Assembly: GCA_913063525.1 (NCBI GenBank) | Contig: CAJXYV010000004.1 | Span: 1-46,886 of the forward strand | Origin: an uncultured Verrucomicrobiota bacterium | GTDB taxonomy: Bacteria; Verrucomicrobiota; Verrucomicrobiia; Verrucomicrobiales; Akkermansiaceae | Direction of reading: 5' to 3' | Length of the DNA: 46,886 nt | Notes under the pieces: model-generated | Told to the model about the DNA's origin: nothing | Seen by the model: the letters and a program-made list of their open reading frames with translations, nothing else | The model's database searches: none | Position numbers and translations under genes: made by a program | Part shown: positions 27,180 through 33,932 of the stretch, in pieces | How positions within the stretch are numbered: position 1 is the first letter of the stretch | Layout of the letters: each line of letters starts with the position of its first letter

Positions 27180-28902
27180 GAGCCTGTCGGAAAACGATTT
27201 TCACTTTCACTGAGCCATATCGCCCCGCGAGAGAAATTTGGTTTTGAGCCGATCACTCGCTTCCAAATTTTTGACTGGGCCTTTCTAGCTGTTTGTTTGA
27301 CGTGGCGTGGGTGCTACATGGAGGTCTTCTGGATGGCAAAAACGGGGTATCCCCCTCTTTCAGGCTGGCTGCGGCGCGGTCCGTTGACGAATAGCTTCAA
27401 GGAGGATATCAATCCCCACGAGATTGGTAACTCGGGTGAAGTTGTAGGCCCAGGCGCTTAGCCCCATTTCCGCTGCCGCGAGATCGATCCCTCGGCAGAG
27501 GAATCCGGTGAATCCGTGGCGGTCTTTGATGGTGGCGAAGGGATGTTCGGAGAGACTGGCACGGGTGCGCATGGCACGGGGAGTGGCGGCGAGTCGCTCG
27601 CGTGAGCGGGCAATGGCTTGATGATGAACGCTGATGAAAAGTTTCCGGAACGGGCTTTTGGTGCATTGCTTGCGGACTGGGCAGTCGCGGCAAGCGGCCG
27701 CATTGTGATAGGTGTGGAAACCGCCCCCAGTTTCGTTGATTTTCGTATCGGCCTTGCGGGTCAGGCTTTTGCCTTGCGGGCAGCGGTAGCTGTCGTTGCT
27801 CGGATCGGGGGTGAACTGGTCGTTGTTATAAAGGCCGTTGGACTCGCTATTGTTTTTCTGCAAGGGGGCGATGGCGATGGTGCCGTGGGCTTCGCACGCG
27901 CTGTGTTGGGGGCCATTGCCATAGCCGGTGTCTGCGAGAACTTTGAGCGGAGCGTCAACGGGCAATTCGAGATCGGCTTTGACTTGTTGGGCGATGGGGT
28001 CGAGCAGGTGATGGTCGGTCGGTTCCTGGGTGACTTCGACGGTGGCGATCAGGTGGTGCTTTGCATCAACAGCGGCTTGAACATTGTAGCCAACCGTGGA
28101 TTTGCCGCGTTTGCGCAGCTGGCGGGAATCGGGGTCGGTGAGATTAACTTGGCCGGTGGGGCTTTCCTCGCAACGAGCTTGGTAGGTGACAAGCAGGGCT
28201 TTGCGTTCTTTGATTTTGGAAAGCTTGCGCTGAAGTTCGGCGGCCTCGCTTGCGCTTGAGCCGTTGTGGGGGCGGGCCTCAGCATCGCGGTGGTCTGCCT
28301 TTTGAAGTTCGTCGAGGTAGCGGGTGATGGCGCGGTCGATTCCTTCGATGAGTTTGGCGAGCTTTGCTTTGGTGAAGCTGCGGGCTGGGCTATTGACGGC
28401 TTTGACGAAAGTGCCGTCGATACCGACCAGTTCTTTGCCAAAAAGCTTCAGTTCGAAACAAACGAGGTTGAATTCTTTCAGGACGCGCTTGAGAGCGGTG
28501 GCATGGTTCTTTCGAAAATCGCTGATCGTGCTATGATCTGGGTGCAGATTGCCCGTCAGCCAGATGGCATGAAGATTCACGATGCAGGCGCTCTCGAGAC
28601 TTCGGCTGGAACGGTTGCGCTTGAGATACCCCCAGAGGTAAAGTTTGAGAAGTGTGCCCGGATGATACGAACTGCGGCCTTCGGAGGAGTCGCTGCGCGT
28701 TTTGAAGCCCAATTCGGCGAGGTCCAAGCAATCGACAAACGCATCAATCGCACGCACCGGACACGCGGGAGAAATGAAATCGTCAACCGCCGGAGGCAGG
28801 AGCATGGATTGGTGCCGATCACTTCCCTCAACGTAGCGTGCCATGGCCAGAACTTAAGATTTCCAAACAAAAATCTCAAGCCTGGTGTTTTCCGACAGTC
28901 TC
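27180..28902 (-). mobile_element. IS1182-like insertion sequence, complete
   Basis: The ends are 16-bp inverted repeats: gagcctgtcggaaaac at 27180-27195 and gttttccgacagtctc at 28887-28902, with 15 of 16 matching. The 1,723-bp element holds one intact transposase gene. The four bases tgaa lie just outside both ends (27176-27179 and 28903-28906) and may be a target duplication, though four bases are weak proof. It sits between the two lacI paralogues without breaking either. The intact gene and nearly perfect ends suggest recent insertion. Confidence 0.85.
27360..28844 (-). CDS. IS1182-family transposase
   Basis: A 494-residue DDE transposase. The opening MARYVEGSDRHQSMLLPPAV and LLKLYLWGYL belong to the DUF772-type N-terminal domain. 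Likely catalytic residues are Asp143 (VGIDGTFVKA), Asp305 (VLADTGYGNG) and Glu433 (SEHPFATIKDRHGF). A Cys-rich region YRCPQGK, CRDCPVRKQC (354-394) is typical of the IS1182 group. The frame is intact and the gene fills most of the IS. It has no accessory gene. Confidence 0.92.
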   Translation of the reverse strand: MARYVEGSDRHQSMLLPPAVDDFISPACPVRAIDAFVDCLDLAELGFKTRSDSSEGRSSYHPGTLLKLYLWGYLKRNRSSRSLESACIVNLHAIWLTGNLHPDHSTISDFRKNHATALKRVLKEFNLVCFELKLFGKELVGIDGTFVKAVNSPARSFTKAKLAKLIEGIDRAITRYLDELQKADHRDAEARPHNGSSASEAAELQRKLSKIKERKALLVTYQARCEESPTGQVNLTDPDSRQLRKRGKSTVGYNVQAAVDAKHHLIATVEVTQEPTDHHLLDPIAQQVKADLELPVDAPLKVLADTGYGNGPQHSACEAHGTIAIAPLQKNNSESNGLYNNDQFTPDPSNDSYRCPQGKSLTRKADTKINETGGGFHTYHNAAACRDCPVRKQCTKSPFRKLFISVHHQAIARSRERLAATPRAMRTRASLSEHPFATIKDRHGFTGFLCRGIDLAAAEMGLSAWAYNFTRVTNLVGIDILLEAIRQRTAPQPA

Positions 28903-28957
28903 TGAAGTCAGGATGCAACAAGTCCGGGATGGCGACTGTGCGGGGGAACGTGTGCCT

Positions 28958-29992
28958 TCAGTCGGCAGGGCTGTTTTTACAGATAGGCATGCTGGGGCCG
29001 TCCACCCACTTACCGCTGAGCAGGGTTTCCTTTGGAACCAGCGGGATGCCGCGATCGTTGGCGCGGATCAGCGCGAGCAGCACGGCGCCCGCCGCCTCGC
29101 CGATCTCGAGGCCATTTTGATCGATGCCGGCACCGGCGGAACCTTCGCTAATGCCCATCGCCGCCAGCGCGACATCCTCAGGGACCCGCACGCCGAGCTT
29201 GGCCAATAGCACAGGCACCATGATTTGATCGCAGAGAATGGCATCGGGTTTTTCGTGGAGCAACCAACTGGCGATGAGCTGGTGGTCGTCGGCTCCCAGT
29301 GGTTTTTCGCAGAGCAGCGGGGTCACCCTGCGGGCTGCGGGTACCTGGGCGTTGACTTGGAGCAGCCCGCCGGTCCCCATGTGGGTGGTTTGGTTGATGC
29401 CGATGAAGCCGATGCGTTGGTAGCCCCGCTGCTGGATTTCGTGAAAGGCGAGGATCGTGTTGGTCGCGTGATCCGGGCCGACCAAATGGGAGGAAACCGC
29501 GGTCATGGAACGCCCGATGCGCACCACCGAAAAATCGTTCCACGGAAAAGCCGCCCAATCATCCGCCACGAAATCCTGCTGGGGTGGGATCACGATGCCC
29601 TGAATGTTGCGAACGTGCAGGATCTTCGCCAGACGTTGCAGCGACACGCTTTCATCGATGATGAACTCTTCGAGCCGATAACCGGAGGGGCGCACACTTT
29701 CTTCGAGCCCGGTCCAGTAGGCGTCGAATTCGCAGAACTTCCGAAGATTCGCCGGCAGCCTCCAGGCATTGAGCCAGGCGATGGAGGAATGGATCGACTT
29801 GGTCTGCGAATCTTGTTTGAAATTCGACAGTGCCGAGGCGGCGGAATTGGGCGAATATCCCATTTTGAGCGCGAGTGCCTGGATTTCCGACCGCAATGCC
29901 GCGGAAATCTGCGGACTATTCTTTAGGGCCAAAGACACGGTCGTGTGAGAAACACCTTGCACCTTGGCAATATCGCGTAGAGTGACTTTCAA
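28958..29992 (-). CDS. LacI-family transcriptional regulator (copy 2)
   Basis: A 344-residue regulator, paralogous to the gene at 25923-26951. ATG 29992 gives MKVTLRDIAKVQGVSHTTVSLAL, a standard LacI helix-turn-helix, followed by MGYSPNSAASALS. The ligand domain shares long matches with copy 1: SSIAWLNAWR, YRLEEFIID, DFVADDWAAF, FSVVRIGRSMTAVSSH and GYQRIGFIG. More than half of the residues look identical across the alignable part, so this is a duplication rather than chance. A perfect palindrome lies at 30069-30084 and a weaker one at 30022-30033. The inserted IS separates the copies. The ligand is unknown, and neighbours give no clue. Confidence 0.9.
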   Translation of the reverse strand: MKVTLRDIAKVQGVSHTTVSLALKNSPQISAALRSEIQALALKMGYSPNSAASALSNFKQDSQTKSIHSSIAWLNAWRLPANLRKFCEFDAYWTGLEESVRPSGYRLEEFIIDESVSLQRLAKILHVRNIQGIVIPPQQDFVADDWAAFPWNDFSVVRIGRSMTAVSSHLVGPDHATNTILAFHEIQQRGYQRIGFIGINQTTHMGTGGLLQVNAQVPAARRVTPLLCEKPLGADDHQLIASWLLHEKPDAILCDQIMVPVLLAKLGVRVPEDVALAAMGISEGSAGAGIDQNGLEIGEAAGAVLLALIRANDRGIPLVPKETLLSGKWVDGPSMPICKNSPAD

Positions 29993-30021
29993 ATCTTACA
30001 AACGTTGGGGATGGACAAGCG

Positions 30022-30033
30022 TTTAACAGTAAA
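30022..30033. promoter_or_regulatory. Second operator-like site before LacI copy 2
   Basis: tttaacagtaaa keeps the outer TTTA/TAAA arms of the perfect palindrome 47 bp away but lacks its ACCGGT centre. It lies 30 bp before the start codon, near where a promoter is expected. It may be an auxiliary operator or chance. Confidence 0.3.
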
Positions 30034-30068
30034 GGCTCCCAACAACGATTAGAAGTTCTCCTCTCTCT

Positions 30069-30084
30069 ACTTTACCGGTAAAGT
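30069..30084. promoter_or_regulatory. Candidate LacI-type operator, perfect 16-bp palindrome
   Basis: actttacc ggtaaagt is a perfect palindrome with a CG centre, as in many LacI-family operators. It lies 77 bp upstream of the LacI copy 2 start and 75 bp beyond the end of thiG, so regulation of the regulator itself is the simplest reading. A related site stands before copy 1. Confidence 0.55.
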
Positions 30085-30158
30085 TTTCATCTGGACCGCC
30101 GCAACCCCCTGCGGAATCCGAAACGAAGCCATCAAGGGGCGCTATTCCCCTTTTCGTT

Positions 30159-30935
30159 TTACCCGAGGAATCCCGTCAGTGGACTGGTGGCGCTGGCGCG
30201 ATCGAGGACTGCGGGCAGGCCGAGTTCGTAGGCTTCGCGGCCCGATTCGACGGCCATCCGGAAGGCGCGGGCCATGCGAACAGGGTCGCTGGCGATGGCG
30301 ATGGCGGTGTTGATGAGAACCGCATCAGCCCCGAGTTCCATGGCTTCGGCGGCGTGACTGGGGGCTCCCAAGCCGGCATCGACCACCACGGGGACGATGG
30401 CTTGATCGATGATGATGCGGATTTGATCGCGAGTGACCATGCCGCGGTTCGAGCCGATGGGGGCGCCGAGTGGCATCACGGTGGCGGTGCCGACTTCTTG
30501 GAGGCGCTTGGCCAGCACGGGATCGGCATTGATGTAGGGCAGGACGGTGAAGCCTTCTTTGACAAGGATTTCAGCGGCCTTGAGCGTCTCGATGGGGTCA
30601 GGAAGGAGGTAGGTGGGATCGGGGTGGATTTCAAGTTTGACCCACTTTGGCAGGCCGGCGGCAGCGGCGAGGCGGGCGAGGCGCACGGCTTCTTCGGCAT
30701 TCATGGCTCCGCTGGTGTTGGGCAGAATGAGGTATTTTTCGGAATCGATGAATTCGAGGATGTTGGCGTAGGGATCGCGTTGACCGCTGAGATCGGCGCG
30801 GCGCAGGGCGACCGTGACAATCTGGGTGCCACTGGCGGCGAGGGCGTCGCGCATCGACTCGTTGGATGGAAACTTGCCGGTGCCGAGGAAGAGGCGGGAG
30901 TCGAAGGCGCGGCCGGCGATGGTGAGAGTGGACAT
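30159..30935 (-). CDS. thiG: Thiazole synthase ThiG
   Basis: ThiG builds the thiazole phosphate ring of thiamine from deoxyxylulose 5-phosphate, a sulfur carried on ThiS, and dehydroglycine. The 258-residue TIM barrel has [11 protein letters not shown] (12-22), TVALRR (41-46), Lys100 in WVKLEIH as the Schiff-base lysine, [50 protein letters not shown] split by the phosphate loop, and LINTAIA. Length and order are standard. No thiS, thiH, thiO or thiE lies next to it; the upstream neighbours are a HAD phosphatase (18 bp) and a glycosyltransferase. It is the last gene of the three-gene unit. Confidence 0.96.
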   Translation of the reverse strand: MSTLTIAGRAFDSRLFLGTGKFPSNESMRDALAASGTQIVTVALRRADLSGQRDPYANILEFIDSEKYLILPNTSGAMNAEEAVRLARLAAAAGLPKWVKLEIHPDPTYLLPDPIETLKAAEILVKEGFTVLPYINADPVLAKRLQEVGTATVMPLGAPIGSNRGMVTRDQIRIIIDQAIVPVVVDAGLGAPSHAAEAMELGADAVLINTAIAIASDPVRMARAFRMAVESGREAYELGLPAVLDRASATSPLTGFLG

Positions 30936-30953
30936 GGGAAAAGATGCTGAATG

Positions 30954-31556
30954 TTAGATTTTGGATTCTAGATATTGGGAGAGCCACGATTCGAAGGTGG
31001 CGTGGTCGTGGAGGTCGTACTGCCAGCAACGGAAACCGAGATCGCGGCCGGTGGCGATGTTTTGTGGCAGGTCGTCGATGTAGATCGTCTCGGCGGGGAT
31101 GAGCCCGTGGCGGTCGATGGCGTGGTGGTAGATTTCGGGCTGGGGCTTGATGAAGCCGGTTTCGTAGGAGAGCACGCCGTCGTGGAAGAGGGCGAACTCG
31201 GGGAAGTTTTTGAAAATCCACGGGCAGTGGATGCCGTTGATGTTGGAGAACAGGATCAGGCGGTGGCCGCCGGCGGCCCACTGGCGCACGCAACGCCACA
31301 TCGGCTCGTTGGGGGTGAATATCTGCTGCCAGGCGTGGCGGAATTCGTCGGGACTGGCGTCGCTGCCTAATACGGCCAAGGCCCAGTCGATGTAGTCATC
31401 GACGGGGATTTTGCCAGTTTCGAACTCGTCCTTGCGTTCGAGCAAGCGGTGGAGGCGCGCGGCGGGGTCTGGCGTATTGGCGGGAAAGAGGCGGGACAAC
31501 GACGATTCGAAGTCGAAGTCGAGAAGCACGCGGCCGATGTCGATGAGGAAGGTCAC
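30954..31556 (-). CDS. HAD-superfamily hydrolase
   Basis: A 200-residue cytoplasmic HAD phosphatase. Motif I is FLIDIGRVLLDFD (3-15) with Asp6 as nucleophile; Gly7 is not the usual second acid in position +2, where the R stands. Motif II is LILFSNING, motif III KPQPEIYHHAI and motif IV YIDDLPQNI. The helical cap lies after motif I (FESSLSRLF onward). It resembles YihX-like sugar phosphatases, but HAD sequences rarely reveal the substrate. It sits 18 bp upstream of thiG and 48 bp downstream of a glycosyltransferase gene. The nucleophile-plus-two position is Gly or Arg, not Asp, which may reduce phosphatase activity. Confidence 0.8.
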   Translation of the reverse strand: MTFLIDIGRVLLDFDFESSLSRLFPANTPDPAARLHRLLERKDEFETGKIPVDDYIDWALAVLGSDASPDEFRHAWQQIFTPNEPMWRCVRQWAAGGHRLILFSNINGIHCPWIFKNFPEFALFHDGVLSYETGFIKPQPEIYHHAIDRHGLIPAETIYIDDLPQNIATGRDLGFRCWQYDLHDHATFESWLSQYLESKI

Positions 31557-31604
31557 GGGTGGGTAAAGGTGAAATGGGGAAGCTGAAAGTGGAAATCGGA
31601 GACT

Positions 31605-32711
31605 TTAGGGAGCGGCGCTTTGTTCGAGGATGAACGCGGCGGCTTGGATGGCACCGGAGTTGCGATCGTGGCGAATGAGGGCGTTTTTCATGGAGCGCCA
31701 GTGGGCGGCTTGGTTGGCGAGCAGTGCTTGGATGCTGCGGGTCAGGGCGGCAGGAGTTTCGGCGAGGTGGCCACCGCCGATGAGTTCGAGCAAGCGGAGA
31801 TTCCCCTCTTCTTGGCCAGGGACGAGGTGGTGGATGAGCATCGGGCAGCGGGCGGCGATGGCTTCGTGGACGGTCGCGCCGCCCGCCTTACCGACGACGA
31901 GATGGTGGCGAGTGAGCAACTGTGGGACCCGCCGCGTCCAGCCGATGAGCCGCACGCGGCCAGGATAGGCACGCTGGATTTCCCGCGCACGCGAATGAAG
32001 GAGCCGCACATTGCGGCCGAGGACGATGGTGAGTTGAACGTCCGGCGAGGCATCCAGCAGCGCGCGGCTGTGGCGGCGAACCAAAGGCAACTTGGCGGTA
32101 GGAAAGTAGAGGACGCGGAAGGGCTCGCAGGCGGCAGCGGATCCCACGGGCTGCATTTCGGCAAACGCCGGGTGCACGGGGAAGCCGGTGGCGACGATTT
32201 TTTCGCCGAGCAAGCCCTTGAGCATCATCGCTTGGCGGGTGGCGGAATCGGTGACGAGCCAGTGCTGGCACTTGGCCCGCAGCCAAGCGGCGTTGATTTC
32301 AATGGAGTCAGTCACCACGATAAAGACGGGGGTCGCCAGGCCATGGAGAATCCGCGCCAGGAAATACGGATAAAGCGGGTAGGTGCTGACGATGGCGGTC
32401 GGCTGGAATTCACGGATCAGATCCGCCAGTGCCGATTCGACCCGCCGCATGGGCCGCGAACGTTGTTTGCTCAAATCGCAGCGGTCGGTGGAGCGGTAGA
32501 TCGCCTCCCAAACGCGCGGGAAGTGGGTCGTCACGTAACGGTAGGCGTTGTTGACGAAGGAAGTAAGGCGCGGGGAGCCCAGCATGCAGGGGTCGCTGAC
32601 CTGAGTGACAGCGCCCACCGCATCGAGCGCGATGGCCAGATTTCTGGCGGCGCTGTTGTGCCCTTCACCGAAGGCGGCGGTAATAATGAGGATGCGCGGT
32701 GGTGCGGGCAT
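31605..32711 (-). CDS. Glycosyltransferase related to MGDG synthase and diacylglycerol glucosyltransferase
   Basis: A 368-residue GT28-type glycosyltransferase. The N-terminal half is the MGDG-synthase domain: ILIITAAFGEGHNSAARNLA (7-26, the glycine loop), LIREFQPTAIVSTYPLYPYF (near 98-117) and PVFIVVTDSIEINAAWL. The C-terminal half shows GFPVHPAFAE, LTIVLGRN, LLTRHHLVVGKAGGATVHEAI (the nucleotide-sugar site) and HHLVPGQEEGN. Such enzymes glycosylate diacylglycerol at the membrane; MurG is the nearest other fold relative but lacks the first domain. It starts a minus-strand unit with a HAD phosphatase and thiG. The lipid acceptor is inferred. Confidence 0.82.
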   Translation of the reverse strand: MPAPPRILIITAAFGEGHNSAARNLAIALDAVGAVTQVSDPCMLGSPRLTSFVNNAYRYVTTHFPRVWEAIYRSTDRCDLSKQRSRPMRRVESALADLIREFQPTAIVSTYPLYPYFLARILHGLATPVFIVVTDSIEINAAWLRAKCQHWLVTDSATRQAMMLKGLLGEKIVATGFPVHPAFAEMQPVGSAAACEPFRVLYFPTAKLPLVRRHSRALLDASPDVQLTIVLGRNVRLLHSRAREIQRAYPGRVRLIGWTRRVPQLLTRHHLVVGKAGGATVHEAIAARCPMLIHHLVPGQEEGNLRLLELIGGGHLAETPAALTRSIQALLANQAAHWRSMKNALIRHDRNSGAIQAAAFILEQSAAP

Positions 32712-32807
32712 GAGTGGTTGCGCCGGAGATTTAGAGTGAGAGTTGCGTTGCGTCGAATGAGTTTTGCAGCTTTTCTTCCGGCGGAGATGGCACGCCAGGG
32801 GAAACCA

Positions 32808-33899
32808 ATGATTCTAAGGCCGGTCGATGAGTCTGCGGAACCGCAGACTCCAGTCGTCCGGCTTGAGAGCGATGATCCGCTGAGGCAGACAAAGCCAATC
32901 CGGCTGGAGATCCCTGCCGAAGAACACCAAACCAGCCTGCGCCTTGATTTGCCGAAGCCGGCGGTAGAGGAATTGCGCAGCTACGAACCGGGAATCGAAG
33001 CGTTAATCGAGACCGAAACGTACGACCCCGACAGTCTTGAGAAAAAATGGGGCGAGAAGCAGATCTTCTCCAAGGATTTCCCCTGGGGCTGGTTTGTGCT
33101 TTTCGGGATTCTGCTCGCGGGTGCCGTTCTATGGTCCTTGCAGCGGGTTGAAAAGGCGGAGGTCAAATCCGAGAACCTTCGAGCCGACACCCAATCCGCA
33201 CTCAAAAAAGAGGCCGATGAGGAAACCCAGGCGAGCAACGACATCGACCGCATTGAGGAAAGCATCCGCAATTTTTTTACGGCAGGGAGCGTGGATGGCA
33301 TGGCCCGCCTAGTCCGCCAGCCTGGGCGCGTTCGCCCCTTGATGGTCGAATACTACGCCATGAGGTCGCTGGTCCCGAATCGGTTGCTCCGAATCAAGCT
33401 GCTGCAACCACTGACGCTCGACAACCGTGCCAACTTCTGGGTGGCCAGCGTTGAGCTATCCAACAGCCGTGCCAGCAACCTCATCATCGAGATCCTCGAT
33501 TCGGGCGAACCGAGGATCGACTGGGAAACCTTTGTCTGCTATCAGCCGATGCCATGGGACAGCTTTGCCCAGGATCGGCCTACGGGCACCTCGTTCGACT
33601 TCAGGGTTTATATCGAGTCGGACAATTTTTTCAGTCACGAGTTCAAAAATGACAGCCAATGGAACTGTTTTCACCTCACCGCGCTGGACAGCGAAGAAGC
33701 GCTTTTTGGCTATGCGCAAATCGGCTCAGCAGTTTCGCAACAAATCATCGAGCTGCTTGGCAACAACGAGGGTAAAAAAACTTCGGTGATTCTGCGGGTG
33801 ATCATTCCAGCTGGCCTTCAGTCAAAGCGAGGGGTCGTGATTGAAAAGCTGATGAGTAGCCGCTGGCTTTATCTTGACCCGCCGGATTCCGGCTCTTGA
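32808..33899 (+). CDS. Unknown single-span membrane protein
   Basis: I do not recognise this protein of about 363 residues. I chose ATG 32808, preceded by aggggaaacca (a Shine-Dalgarno-like agggga five bases before); ATGs at 32757 and 32787 are alternatives. A charged N-terminal part (about 90 residues) is followed by one membrane helix WGWFVLFGILLAGAVLWSL, a charged linker with KKEADEETQASNDIDRIEE, and a globular domain of about 210 residues (IRNFFTAGSVDGMARLV to WLYLDPPDS). It shows no catalytic motif. The topology places the large domain outside or in the periplasm. It precedes a membrane sulfatase-fold enzyme by 33 bp, so the two may be one transcription unit. Confidence 0.65.
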   Translation: MILRPVDESAEPQTPVVRLESDDPLRQTKPIRLEIPAEEHQTSLRLDLPKPAVEELRSYEPGIEALIETETYDPDSLEKKWGEKQIFSKDFPWGWFVLFGILLAGAVLWSLQRVEKAEVKSENLRADTQSALKKEADEETQASNDIDRIEESIRNFFTAGSVDGMARLVRQPGRVRPLMVEYYAMRSLVPNRLLRIKLLQPLTLDNRANFWVASVELSNSRASNLIIEILDSGEPRIDWETFVCYQPMPWDSFAQDRPTGTSFDFRVYIESDNFFSHEFKNDSQWNCFHLTALDSEEALFGYAQIGSAVSQQIIELLGNNEGKKTSVILRVIIPAGLQSKRGVVIEKLMSSRWLYLDPPDSGS

Positions 33900-33932
33900 T
33901 GTTTCCGCGGTATCCCGCAAACCTGCCCACCT

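Noticed and set aside
25923-32711. A sugar-utilisation locus around the LacI regulators
   Set aside because: No transporter, kinase or hydrolase gene is adjacent; thiG and the glycosyltransferase are unrelated, so the regulators are treated as orphans.
31620-32756. Plus-strand extension of the 32808-33899 gene across the glycosyltransferase gene
   Set aside because: The glycosyltransferase on the minus strand has clear family motifs. The plus frame is only open by composition; coding sense begins near 32757-32808.
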